Below are positions 46,749-55,186 of a stretch of 64,000 nt of DNA, piece by piece. The position numbers were made by a program, and so were the translations under genes. The notes below the pieces were generated by a model that was not told the DNA's origin, made no database searches, and was given only the letters and a program-made list of their open reading frames with translations. The DNA is from Candidatus Berkiella cookevillensis (lineage in GTDB: Bacteria; Pseudomonadota; Gammaproteobacteria; Berkiellales; Berkiellaceae): contig NZ_LKHV02000001.1 of assembly GCF_001431315.2 (NCBI RefSeq), positions 992,001-1,056,000 of the forward strand, read 5' to 3'. How positions within the stretch are numbered: position 1 is the stretch's first letter; each line of letters begins with the position of its first letter.

Positions 46749-47183
46749 ATGGTAGATATAAAAGAACTGAATGGATACGCTTTTGAAGAATTAAAAGTAG
46801 GTATGTCAGCTGTTTATAGTCGTACAATTACAGACACAGATTTGCGCAATTTTTCTGGTGTTACAGGTGATACCAATCCAATGCATCTAAATGAGGAATA
46901 TGCGGGAGCAACTGTTTTTAAAGGATGTGTCGTGCATGGAATGTTAAGTGCTGGTCTGCTTTCAACTGTTATTGGCACTAAACTTCCTGGGCCAGGTTGT
47001 GTATACGTTAGCCAATCTCTTTATTTCAAAGCCCCTGTATATGTTGGAGATACAGTTTATGCTAAAGCCGTTATTACAGAACTCATTCCAGAAAAACGTC
47101 GAGCAAAATTACATACCTACTGTTTGGTAAAAGATACGGTTGTGCTTGAGGGAGAAGCAGTAGTGCAACTTCCAAAGATGTAG
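46749..47183 (+). CDS. phaJ: MaoC-type (R)-specific enoyl-CoA hydratase (PhaJ-like)
   Basis: A 144-residue hot-dog protein. The hydratase-2 motif is intact in FSGVTGDTNPMHLNEEYA (catalytic Asp and His), followed by VVHGMLSAGLLSTVIGTKLP and FKAPVYVGDTV. It makes (R)-3-hydroxyacyl-CoA from enoyl-CoA. AGAGGAT is well placed before the ATG. In many proteobacteria a MaoC domain is fused to a phosphotransacetylase beside acetate kinase; here the same three activities appear with a different fusion pattern, so a shared acyl-CoA/acyl-phosphate role with the upstream gene is likely. Confidence 0.85.
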   Translation: MVDIKELNGYAFEELKVGMSAVYSRTITDTDLRNFSGVTGDTNPMHLNEEYAGATVFKGCVVHGMLSAGLLSTVIGTKLPGPGCVYVSQSLYFKAPVYVGDTVYAKAVITELIPEKRRAKLHTYCLVKDTVVLEGEAVVQLPKM

Positions 47184-47190
47184 CTATGAG

Positions 47191-47239
47191 ATGCACACAT
47201 CTTATGTCTCTTCTTGCAATATAAGATGTGTGCATTTTT
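47191..47239. terminator. Strong terminator between convergent phaJ and acyltransferase genes
   Basis: TGCACACATCTTAT (47192-47205) pairs perfectly with ATAAGATGTGTGCA (47221-47234) across a 15-base loop and is followed by five T on the plus strand. It ends phaJ and, with A-rich flanks less good on the other side, may also serve the converging gene. Confidence 0.85.
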
Positions 47240-47300
47240 CGTGGCTAAAATGTAGAGAAGCTTTAAAAATCTAAAAAATACACTTATGCTCAATATAAAT

Positions 47301-48245
47301 CTAGCCAGTATCATATTTTAAGGATGATGGTTTTAAAGATTCTTCTTTTGAAGATGTTGCTTTTAGGGAGTCTAAGCGCTTGTCTTTTTCTGCCCAAATA
47401 TGGTTAACCCAGTCACTGAATTGTGCGCGTTGTTCCGGGTTTTCGAGATCATCCCACTGGAGTAGGTTTGGAGGAATTTCAAATTCTTGCATGTGAACTT
47501 TGATTTCCTTTACTTCCCCACACAAGAATTGCCAAAAATTAGGTTTGCCATAAGGATAAGCAATGGTAACGTCTAATACATGGGTAATTTTTTTATCCAT
47601 TGCATAAATTGCAAATGAGAATCCACCTAATTTGGGTATCAATAAATTTTTATAGGGAGATTTTTGTATTTTGTGTTTAGCAGGCGTATTTCGAGTACCC
47701 TCTAGAAAATTTAAAATAGTGACAGGGTAATTTTGATATATTTTACAAGCTTTTTTAGTGGCTTCTAAGTCTTTTCCGCGCAAAGAAGGATTTTTTGCAA
47801 TTTGTTGTTTGCTATAGCGAGACATGATAGGGAAATCATAGGCCCACCAGGCAAGACCTAAAAAAGGTAAAAACAATAATTCTCTTTTAATAAAAAATCG
47901 AATGAATGGAATTTTGCGTAAAAAAATTCTATGTAGTATCAGAATATCTGTCCAGCTTTGATGATTGCAAGTAATAAAATACCAATCATTGAGTTTTAAA
48001 TGATCCATATTGGGAATATCCCACTTGGTACGGTGTGTTGCCAACATCCAAAGACTGTTGGTGCTGATCCAGCCGTTGGCAATTTTGACTAAAACCTTAT
48101 CCGTCCAAGCTCGAAAAGATTTATTAGGAGAGATAAATTTCAGAATGAGAAAAACGTACATTGGCATACACCAAAAAATGGTGTGCACAGCAAGAAAAAG
48201 TGCGTTAAGGATACCTTTAATGGGGCTGGGTAGTGTTTTTAGCAT
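47301..48245 (-). CDS. yihG: YihG-like lysophospholipid acyltransferase (PlsC family)
   Basis: A 314-residue inner-membrane acyltransferase with an N-terminal transmembrane region. The HX4D motif is in ITCNHQSWTDILIL and the EGTR acceptor-binding motif in NFLEGTRNTPAKH. The segment FLGLAWWAYDFPIMSRYSKQ and the RGKDLEATKKACK sequence match E. coli YihG throughout. It transfers an acyl chain to lysophosphatidate-type acceptors, modifying membrane phospholipids. The C-terminal 25 residues (K/S-rich) are extra. It converges with phaJ. Confidence 0.88.
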   Translation of the reverse strand: MLKTLPSPIKGILNALFLAVHTIFWCMPMYVFLILKFISPNKSFRAWTDKVLVKIANGWISTNSLWMLATHRTKWDIPNMDHLKLNDWYFITCNHQSWTDILILHRIFLRKIPFIRFFIKRELLFLPFLGLAWWAYDFPIMSRYSKQQIAKNPSLRGKDLEATKKACKIYQNYPVTILNFLEGTRNTPAKHKIQKSPYKNLLIPKLGGFSFAIYAMDKKITHVLDVTIAYPYGKPNFWQFLCGEVKEIKVHMQEFEIPPNLLQWDDLENPEQRAQFSDWVNHIWAEKDKRLDSLKATSSKEESLKPSSLKYDTG

Positions 48246-48510
48246 AAAGACCTAAAACTCAATGATTACGCTTGGTTGAAGGTATCGTACGGATTATGAG
48301 AGTAGATGCAAGCTTTTTTATTGAGTTAATTATCATACCTTTAGCACATAAGCTGTACAAAATTTGAACAGCATATAGAATGCATGAATTTATCAGAGAA
48401 AATATAATTATCCACAAGTCATTCAGGGATGAGTCCCCAGATATTGTGCACAACTGTATCATAAAAATATGTTTTTAGGTGCTCACCTATTTTGTATGCT
48501 CAAAAAGCAG

Positions 48511-49308
48511 TTAGTTCATAATAATGTCCTTAAAAACATTTTTTGCCACACTCAGAGAAGGCTCTGGATGAGTTTCTGTGGGCAACAAGGCTTCCATTAG
48601 AGCAGAACCAATGATAACGCCTTGGCTATTGCTTTGCTGGGCTTTGTGTAAATCACTCGCATGCTTTATTCCAAAGCCACAAACAATGGGGGCACTTTGC
48701 AGTGATTGTAATTGTTGAATCATCGGTATCATTTGATCAAAGTTGGCTGCTTGCTTTGTGCCTGTGACACCCGTTCTTGTTACAAGATAGACAAATCCTT
48801 CACTATGCTTTGCTGTAAATGCTAATTCTTTAGCAGCACAGCTTGGTGTTGCGAATAAAACAGGCTGGATGTCATATGATTTTGCGCTTTTTAAAAAAGG
48901 CATCATTTCTACATTAGGTATATCAGGAATCAATACCGCATCAATGCCTGACTGCTTACATTGAGCATAAAAATTGTCTACGCTGTAGCTGTAAACATGA
49001 TTGGCATAGAGCATCAAACAAATTGGTAAGTTAGGATATAAACTACGAATGCGCGCAATGATAGAGAAACCTTGTTCATGGCTAAAGCCATTTTCAATGG
49101 CTAATTTACTGGCTTGCTGAATGATAGGGCCATCTGCAATGGCATCTGAAAAAGGAAAACCAAATTCTATTGCTTGTGCACCGTGCTCAACAAAAAATTG
49201 AATCAACTCAATGGTAGCATCCTCATTTAATAGCCCTAAGCTTAAATAAGGCATCACAAGAAGAGAATTTGTATTTTTTAGTTTTTCGAACATAATGGAA
49301 AATCGCAT
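48511..49308 (-). CDS. trpA: Tryptophan synthase alpha chain
   Basis: A 265-residue TIM-barrel that cleaves indole-3-glycerol phosphate to indole. The catalytic glutamate and aspartate are in AIEFGFPFSDAIADGP, the phosphate-binding region in VCGFGIKHASD. The ATG at 49308 has GTGAGG four bases ahead; the ATG at 49293 (MFEKLK) is an alternative that is closer to the usual family N-terminus. Last gene of the trp operon, separated from trpB by 137 bp holding repeat F1 copy B, although these two genes are normally adjacent. Confidence 0.96.
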   Translation of the reverse strand: MRFSIMFEKLKNTNSLLVMPYLSLGLLNEDATIELIQFFVEHGAQAIEFGFPFSDAIADGPIIQQASKLAIENGFSHEQGFSIIARIRSLYPNLPICLMLYANHVYSYSVDNFYAQCKQSGIDAVLIPDIPNVEMMPFLKSAKSYDIQPVLFATPSCAAKELAFTAKHSEGFVYLVTRTGVTGTKQAANFDQMIPMIQQLQSLQSAPIVCGFGIKHASDLHKAQQSNSQGVIIGSALMEALLPTETHPEPSLSVAKNVFKDIIMN

Positions 49309-49333
49309 AATGCCTCACTTATTTTTATCAATA

Positions 49334-49463
49334 TATAGTCACAGCACATGAGTTGTCGGGTAGGCGTCAAGCCTCGAGCAATCTTCGTTCCCATAAAAAA
49401 AGTACATGAGGATTGCGAGAGGGCGAAGACAACACCCCCGAAAGCTTATGTGCGAAGACTATA
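49334..49463 (-). repeat. F1 palindromic repeat, copy B
   Basis: 130 bp, the inverted counterpart of copy A: reading the minus strand it opens TATAGTCTTCGCACATAAGC and ends CAACTCATGTGCTGTGACTA followed by TA. It overlaps the last codons of trpB, so TrpB ends NYSLRT, the same SLRT tail as the acetate kinase fusion. It separates trpB from trpA. Confidence 0.85.
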
Positions 49464-50624
49464 ATTTTGAACAGAATCTATGTCCTTATCACCACGCCCA
49501 GATAAATTGACAACAATAATCTTATTATCTGTGGGTTCTGTGTTAATAATTTTTAATGCATAAGCAAGTGCGTGTGCTGATTCTAAGGCAGGCATAATAC
49601 CCTCAAAACGAGCGCATTGTTGGTAAGCAGATACGGCCTCTTTATCGGTAATGGTTGTGTACTCTGCTCTTTTAATAGCATTTAAATAAGCATGCTCTGG
49701 CCCAACGCCGGGATAATCTAATCCTGCTGAAATAGAATGAGCAGCGTGTATTTGAGCTTGTTCATTTTGTAAAAACATGCTTTTCGTGCCATGAAAAATG
49801 CCCGTACGGCCTTTCTGTAAAGCACTGGCATGTTGTGCTGAGTGGAGACCTTTGCCTGCTGCCTCCACACCAATGAGACGAACGCTTGTATCCTCAATAA
49901 AAGGATAAAACATACCAATTGCATTAGAGCCTCCACCCACGCATGCAATGACAATATCTGGCAGTCTACCTTCTTTTGCAAGCATTTGACGCTTGGTTTC
50001 TTCCCCAATAATTTTTTGAAAATCTCTTACCATGGTAGGGTAAGGATGTGGCCCAACCACAGAACCAAGGCAATAATGCGTATCGTGAAAGCTAGAAGCC
50101 CAATCACGTAGTGCTTCACTTACAGCATCCTTTAAGCTTTGACTGCCAGATTGAACGGGCACCACTTGCGCACCATATAAACGCATTCGTGCAACATTAG
50201 AGGCTTGACGTGCAACATCTTTTGCCCCCATATATATCGTAGTTTCAAGTCCTAAGAGTGCGCCAATCATGGCTGTGGCCACACCATGTTGTCCAGCACC
50301 TGTTTCTGCGATGAGTCTTGTTTTATTAAGTGATTTTGCAATTAATCCTTGTGCTAAAACCTGATTTGTTTTGTGTGCACCACCATGAACAAGATCTTCT
50401 CTCTTTAGATAGAGCTTGCAGTTTGTATTTTTTACTAAGTTTTGACTTAAATAAAGTGGTGTAGGGCGCCCTGCAAAATCGCTTAATAGTTGATTGAGAT
50501 TCTCGTTAAACACAGCATCATTTTTAAAATGTAAATAAGCTTTTTCAAGCGCTTCTAGCGCTGGCATTAATAGCTGTGGCACAAAGCAGCCACCATATTC
50601 TCCAAAATATCTATTCTCTAACAT
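49446..50624 (-). CDS. trpB: Tryptophan synthase beta chain
   Basis: A 392-residue PLP enzyme that condenses indole with serine. The PLP lysine is in [18 protein letters not shown], the glycine-rich phosphate loop in [13 protein letters not shown], and the serine-binding [11 protein letters not shown] is intact. The family ending GRGDKDI is present, but the last residues (VQNYSLRT) come from the inserted F1 repeat and replace the usual short helix end. Starts 10 bp downstream of trpC-F. Activity should not be affected, as the tail is outside the active site. Confidence 0.97.
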   Translation of the reverse strand: MLENRYFGEYGGCFVPQLLMPALEALEKAYLHFKNDAVFNENLNQLLSDFAGRPTPLYLSQNLVKNTNCKLYLKREDLVHGGAHKTNQVLAQGLIAKSLNKTRLIAETGAGQHGVATAMIGALLGLETTIYMGAKDVARQASNVARMRLYGAQVVPVQSGSQSLKDAVSEALRDWASSFHDTHYCLGSVVGPHPYPTMVRDFQKIIGEETKRQMLAKEGRLPDIVIACVGGGSNAIGMFYPFIEDTSVRLIGVEAAGKGLHSAQHASALQKGRTGIFHGTKSMFLQNEQAQIHAAHSISAGLDYPGVGPEHAYLNAIKRAEYTTITDKEAVSAYQQCARFEGIMPALESAHALAYALKIINTEPTDNKIIVVNLSGRGDKDIDSVQNYSLRT

Positions 50625-50634
50625 GTTGGTTTAC

Positions 50635-51993
50635 CTATCGCAATTGTTCAAGTAAAGTTTTGAGTTTAAATTTGTCTTTGATGCCGGGTACGGTTTCAAC
50701 ACCCGAGTTAACATCTAATCCAAAGCTCGCATAAGATTTGGCTTTTTTAATATTTTGAACATTCAATCCACCGGCGATAAAGCTATGTTCTAAGATGGCG
50801 GTGTCTCTTAGTTTCTCCCAATTAAAGCAGGTGTTGGTTCCGCCTGTTGCGTAATCCTGTGGACTATCAATAATCACTTTATCTATATTGAATGGTAATT
50901 CTTTCGGTAGTGCTTGATGACCGTTGATGGCTTTCCATAGTTGACATGTACTGGGTAATTTTTTTCGAAGAGCATCTATATACGCTTGGGTTTCATGGCC
51001 ATGTAGTTGAACGATATATAGTGATAAGACATTCACCATATCAACAATATATTCAATGGTCTGATCGGCAAAAACAGCAACATATTGTAAGGGAGCGCTT
51101 TGTTGTATTTTAAGTGCTTGTTCTTTGTTAATTACTCTTTTGGAAGTGGATATAAAATTTAAGCCACCATAAAGCGCACCCTGCTGATAGGCTGCAATGG
51201 CTGCTTCTTGGCTTGTGAGACCACAGATTTTGATACGCCCAAAGAGCAGTTCTCTTAGTTTAAGATCTGGCCGTGTTGTTTGATTGAGAGTTGTGCCTAT
51301 GAGAAAACCATTTACATAAGGTTTTAATTTAATAATATCTTCATGCGAACAAATGCCAGATTCTGCAATAATCATTCTGTCTTTTGGAATAAGCGGGCTT
51401 AATTGATAAATAATTTCTTTATTGATGGATAAATCATGCAGGTTGCGTTGATTGATTCCAATGATAGGGGCATTGAGTGCGATAGCGCGTATGAGCTCAT
51501 CTTCAGTATGAACCTCTGTTAAAACTGCCATATTGAGCTGATTGGCTAGATCGCTACAGGCAATATAATCTTCATCCTCTAAGACAGACAACATCAGTAA
51601 TATTGCGTCTGCCCCAAAAAATCTTGCCAATAGTACTTGATGTTTGGATAAAATAAAATCTTTACACAACAAAGCTAAAGAACTATGGTCTTGAGCCTTG
51701 CGCAAATATTCAAGTTTTCCCTCAAAAAAAGGTTCGTTGGTTAACACGGAAATGGCATCTGCAAAGGGATTATAAGTATCAATGAGTGAAATTAGATTAA
51801 AGTTTTTGTTTATTTCTCCTTGACTGGGAGAGCTTTTTTTACACTCAAAAATATAGTGATGCTTGTTTTTGTTGTGTGTTTTTAAAAATGGTTTGGTTGA
51901 TTTTTTAACATTGTTTTTCAAAAATGCATGGTTGTATAGTATTTCATTTTTGTGATTAATTAATTTTTGAGTTTCAATAATTTTGCTTAGCAT
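50635..51993 (-). CDS. trpC: Bifunctional indole-3-glycerol phosphate synthase / PRA isomerase (TrpC-TrpF)
   Basis: A 452-residue two-domain protein. Residues 1-250 are IGPS (FECKKSSPSQGEINKNF, NEPFFEGKLEYL, LCKDFIL, GINQRNLHDL, AESGI). From about 253, KICGLTSQEAAIAAYQQGAL with the catalytic cysteine begins the TrpF domain, ending FIAGGLNVQN and GLDVNSGVETVPGIKD. Fusion of trpC and trpF is usual in enteric and many other gammaproteobacteria. Overlaps the end of trpD by 7 bp. It performs two successive steps of tryptophan synthesis. Confidence 0.96.
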   Translation of the reverse strand: MLSKIIETQKLINHKNEILYNHAFLKNNVKKSTKPFLKTHNKNKHHYIFECKKSSPSQGEINKNFNLISLIDTYNPFADAISVLTNEPFFEGKLEYLRKAQDHSSLALLCKDFILSKHQVLLARFFGADAILLMLSVLEDEDYIACSDLANQLNMAVLTEVHTEDELIRAIALNAPIIGINQRNLHDLSINKEIIYQLSPLIPKDRMIIAESGICSHEDIIKLKPYVNGFLIGTTLNQTTRPDLKLRELLFGRIKICGLTSQEAAIAAYQQGALYGGLNFISTSKRVINKEQALKIQQSAPLQYVAVFADQTIEYIVDMVNVLSLYIVQLHGHETQAYIDALRKKLPSTCQLWKAINGHQALPKELPFNIDKVIIDSPQDYATGGTNTCFNWEKLRDTAILEHSFIAGGLNVQNIKKAKSYASFGLDVNSGVETVPGIKDKFKLKTLLEQLR

Positions 51994-53045
51994 TTTATAT
52001 CCTGATCATGAATGAGCTTCTGCAATTGTTGCATTCCCAAATCGGTAGATAATATAGATTGTGCTAATTCAACCCCTTCTTTGATTGTCTTTGTGACAGA
52101 GGTTACATAAAATAAGGCACCTGTGTTTAGAGCAACCATAGCTCGATAAGCATCTGAACCTTTGCCCTCTAAGAGTTTTAATAATGCTTGTTTGTTATAG
52201 TGCAGATCTTTAGCTTGGATCTTTGATAAATCATAACGCTTTAAGCCAACGGATTCTGGTGTAAGTTCAAAAGTTGTGATTTCACCATTGCTGAGAAGAT
52301 GTCCTGTTGTTTTATCATGAATGGCGCATTCATCTGTTCCGGATCCATGTACAATCAGTGCAGTTTTAACATCATTTTTTTGTAAGAGGTTGGCAAATAA
52401 CAGCGTATGTTCTGGGTTGTAACTACCAATGAGTTGATAGTGGGGTTGAATAGGATTAATCAAGGGGCCCATTAAATTAAAAATGGTGCGAATTTTGAGC
52501 TGACTTCTTAGCGCGCTTACATTTTTTACATGTGGATGATAATGTGGTGCATACAAAAACGTTAAATTATGGTTGATGAGTTGTTGGTATGCTTGTTCTG
52601 GAGGAATAAATAAATTAATGCCGAGCGCAGTTAAAATATCTGAAGTTCCACATTGCGAAGATACAGCTTTATTACCGTGTTTGGCAATCTTAATTTTCTG
52701 TGTGCTGGCGATAAAGGCGACAGCCGTTGATATATTGAGCGTATTTTTGCCATCTCCACCTGTGCCACAACAATCTGCAATGATATGCTCATTGACAAGT
52801 CTATCTCGATTGGGAAAATCATTTTTCAAAGCAAGAATGGATTGAATTGCACCCAGCACTTCGGATTCTGACTCACCTTTCATTTTTAAGGCGGTTAAAA
52901 AAGAAGACACTTGTGCTGTACTTATTTGATCTAAGAGAATACTGTTGAACATTTGGTGACTCAGATCTTGGCTGAGATCTTGTTTATAACATAAATGTTC
53001 AAGGATGTGTGAAAAGGAAGCTTCTTGCTTAGAAATATTATGCAT
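51987..53045 (-). CDS. trpD: Anthranilate phosphoribosyltransferase
   Basis: A 352-residue enzyme that adds phosphoribose from PRPP to anthranilate. The motifs ADCCGTGGDGKNTLNIST (PRPP loop), AKHGNKAVSSQCGTSDILTA and RTIFNLMGPLINP are intact. The ATG at 53045 is preferred because AAGGTGG lies six bases upstream; the ATG at 53051 would sit directly on it. It overlaps the end of trpG by 8 bp. It is a separate gene here, not fused to trpG as in E. coli. Confidence 0.96.
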   Translation of the reverse strand: MHNISKQEASFSHILEHLCYKQDLSQDLSHQMFNSILLDQISTAQVSSFLTALKMKGESESEVLGAIQSILALKNDFPNRDRLVNEHIIADCCGTGGDGKNTLNISTAVAFIASTQKIKIAKHGNKAVSSQCGTSDILTALGINLFIPPEQAYQQLINHNLTFLYAPHYHPHVKNVSALRSQLKIRTIFNLMGPLINPIQPHYQLIGSYNPEHTLLFANLLQKNDVKTALIVHGSGTDECAIHDKTTGHLLSNGEITTFELTPESVGLKRYDLSKIQAKDLHYNKQALLKLLEGKGSDAYRAMVALNTGALFYVTSVTKTIKEGVELAQSILSTDLGMQQLQKLIHDQDIKC

Positions 53046-53673
53046 GATCATCCACCTTATGAGGTTGTTGTTTCTTTTGATAAAATTTCTTAGATATCTC
53101 TAAAAAATTATCAATTATTCCGCTTCCTTGAGGGGTTAGAATAGATTCAGGATGAAATTGTAAGCCATATACAGGATAGTCCTTATGACAGAATCCCATA
53201 ATCATATTGTCATAGGTAGCGGTTATACTGAGTCTGCTAGGCACATTTTTCACAAATAAGGAATGATAGCGTCCAACTTGTAAGGGGGTGGGTATATTTT
53301 CAAATAGACCTGCACGATTATGATCGATATATACAGCTTTTCCATGTAAGGGTTGTGTATGCTGTTCAATGCTTCCATCAAGCGCATAGGCAATGATTTG
53401 ATGCCCTAGACATACACCTAAAATAGGGAGTGTAGAATAATAGTGTTGAATCAGTTTGATGGCAAGGCTTGCTTCTGTAGGATTTCCTGGGCCAGGTGAT
53501 AAGACAAGTACAGCCTGATAATCTGGATTGTTGAGATAGGAACAAGCATTTTTAAAGCTCATATCTGCACGAATTACAGTGACCATAAAATTTTTCTTTT
53601 TAAAAAGGTCAACAAGATTAAAGGTAAAGGAATCAAAGTGATCGATCAATATAATGTGTAAAGTTTTTTTCAT
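53038..53673 (-). CDS. trpG: Anthranilate synthase component II (glutamine amidotransferase)
   Basis: A 211-residue class I glutamine amidotransferase that feeds ammonia to TrpE. The catalytic cysteine is in LPILGVCLGHQIIAY, the oxyanion region in LSPGPGNPTEA, and the His-Glu pair in YGLQFHPESIL. Could also serve p-aminobenzoate synthesis (pabA), as in bacteria with a single amidotransferase. A short F1 fragment lies between trpE and this gene. Confidence 0.95.
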   Translation of the reverse strand: MKKTLHIILIDHFDSFTFNLVDLFKKKNFMVTVIRADMSFKNACSYLNNPDYQAVLVLSPGPGNPTEASLAIKLIQHYYSTLPILGVCLGHQIIAYALDGSIEQHTQPLHGKAVYIDHNRAGLFENIPTPLQVGRYHSLFVKNVPSRLSITATYDNMIMGFCHKDYPVYGLQFHPESILTPQGSGIIDNFLEISKKFYQKKQQPHKVDDHA

Positions 53674-53686
53674 AACAGTGCCTTAT

Positions 53687-53721
53687 TCTCAACCTTCTAA
53701 AATTCATGTGAGAAGACTATA
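53687..53721 (-). repeat. F1 repeat fragment, copy C
   Basis: About 35 bp between trpE and trpG. On the minus strand it reads ATAGTCTTCTCACATGA at its start, matching the end of copies A and B; its TAG is the trpE stop codon. After AGAAGGTTGAGA it ends, so only the outer part is present. Confidence 0.6.
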
Positions 53722-55174
53722 TTGCATTGATAACTGTTTTTGCCTTGAGATATGTCTCAGTCACTTCTGTTTTTGGATCTGAGTCAAAAACAATCCCCGC
53801 ACCTGCTCGAATGGTAGCAATGCCATTTTGCACACATGCAGAACGAATAATAATTGCGGTATCACAGGTCTCATCAGCGGCTATCCACCCAATAGCGCCA
53901 CCATAAGCGCCTCGTTGCGTTTGTTCTATTTCTTTTATCAGTTTTGTGGCTTTTAATTTGGGTGCACCACTTAAGGTGCCCATATTTAAACAGGCTGAAA
54001 AAGCATGAATGCAATCAAAAGTAGTGGGTAATTCACCTTCAACAATGGAATATAAATGCATAACCTCAGAGTGTTTTGATACTTGGGTGAGGGCTGTCAC
54101 TTTTGTTGTACCTGCAATAGCAATTTTTGATATATCATTGCGGGCTAAATCAACGAGCATCATATGTTCTGCGAGTTCTTTTGGATCAGATAATAATGCT
54201 TTTTCATTATGCACATCGATATCAGTCGCAATGTTTTTTTGATGATCAAAACCTCTGGGTTTTGTTCCGGCAATAGGATGTAGAGTAATTCTCTTTTTAT
54301 TGTTTTGGTTTTCTACTTTGATACTGGTTTCTGGGGAGGCACCAAATACAATAAAGTGGTCGCAGTGGTAATAAAATTGATAAGCAGTAGGATTGCTTTT
54401 TCGGAGCTGCTCAAAACTAGCAAAAGGATTCGGGCAGGGGAGTGAAAATGCTCTTGAAAGCACAATTTGATATACATTTCCCTTTTGTATGTTCTGCTTG
54501 GCGGTTGCAATTTGACGTATAAATTCTGAATCATTAGGTTGTATGCTTAATGTTGGCTCAATTTTTTGTGTGCTTTCTTTTGTGAGAAGGTGCGTTTTTT
54601 GAGGTTCTGCAAGCTTAGAAATAATATTTTCAAAGACATTTGTATTGTTTGAAAAACTATTAAAATGTGCAAGGCAAATTTGGGTTTTAGTTTTGATTTC
54701 AAAATAAAGCTCTGGCACAAAAACAATAAGCTGTGGGAAGTTATTTTCTGTTTCTTGTGTCGTTGGTAGACTTTCTATGCAATCATAAAATTCAAAACTA
54801 AAGAGAATAGCTACTTTGACTTTATATATTTTAATAAATTGATTGATTTTTTCAAGTGCAGGATGGATGAATGAAAGTGGGGCATGATCCTGAATCGCTA
54901 TAGTATATTGTTTAGTTAGGTTTTGTAGTTGAAAATAATCTTGTATCAATTGTTCTCCAAAAGGTGTGAGGGCATGATAAATAAGATGCTTGTCGATGTA
55001 TTCAATCTTTAGCGCAGATTGAGAAATAATGAAGCTTGCACAGTCATCTTTTTCATGATTGCTAAATAATAGGCTATTTGCTTTGCGTCCGTTGTTTGTT
55101 AATTGTGCGTATAATGAAAGTGCATCGATAGAGTCGATTTTCTGCATTTTATGGTTCAGAGTGCGTTGCTTCAT
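53717..55174 (-). CDS. trpE: Anthranilate synthase component I
   Basis: A 485-residue chorismate-utilising enzyme. C-terminal motifs: GNVYQIVLSRAFSLP, TLHPIAGTKPRG, DLARNDISKIA, SGAPKLKA and RAGAGIVFDSDP are intact. The N-terminal tryptophan-binding segment aligns as SLLFSNHEKDD against LLLESADIDSKDD of E. coli, so the conserved LLES is LLFS here; the serine that contacts tryptophan is kept, the glutamate is not. Feedback inhibition may differ. TAGGAAAA precedes the ATG. It follows the DAHP synthase gene after 12 bp. Confidence 0.95.
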   Translation of the reverse strand: MKQRTLNHKMQKIDSIDALSLYAQLTNNGRKANSLLFSNHEKDDCASFIISQSALKIEYIDKHLIYHALTPFGEQLIQDYFQLQNLTKQYTIAIQDHAPLSFIHPALEKINQFIKIYKVKVAILFSFEFYDCIESLPTTQETENNFPQLIVFVPELYFEIKTKTQICLAHFNSFSNNTNVFENIISKLAEPQKTHLLTKESTQKIEPTLSIQPNDSEFIRQIATAKQNIQKGNVYQIVLSRAFSLPCPNPFASFEQLRKSNPTAYQFYYHCDHFIVFGASPETSIKVENQNNKKRITLHPIAGTKPRGFDHQKNIATDIDVHNEKALLSDPKELAEHMMLVDLARNDISKIAIAGTTKVTALTQVSKHSEVMHLYSIVEGELPTTFDCIHAFSACLNMGTLSGAPKLKATKLIKEIEQTQRGAYGGAIGWIAADETCDTAIIIRSACVQNGIATIRAGAGIVFDSDPKTEVTETYLKAKTVINAI

Positions 55175-55186
55175 TTTTTTTCCTAA

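Noticed and set aside
48408-48453. DnaA-box-like TTATCCACA (48408-48416) and the palindrome TTGTGCACAA (48444-48453), suggesting an origin
   Set aside because: Only one perfect box, no dnaA, dnaN or gidA nearby, and no AT-rich unwinding cluster typical of an origin; probably chance.
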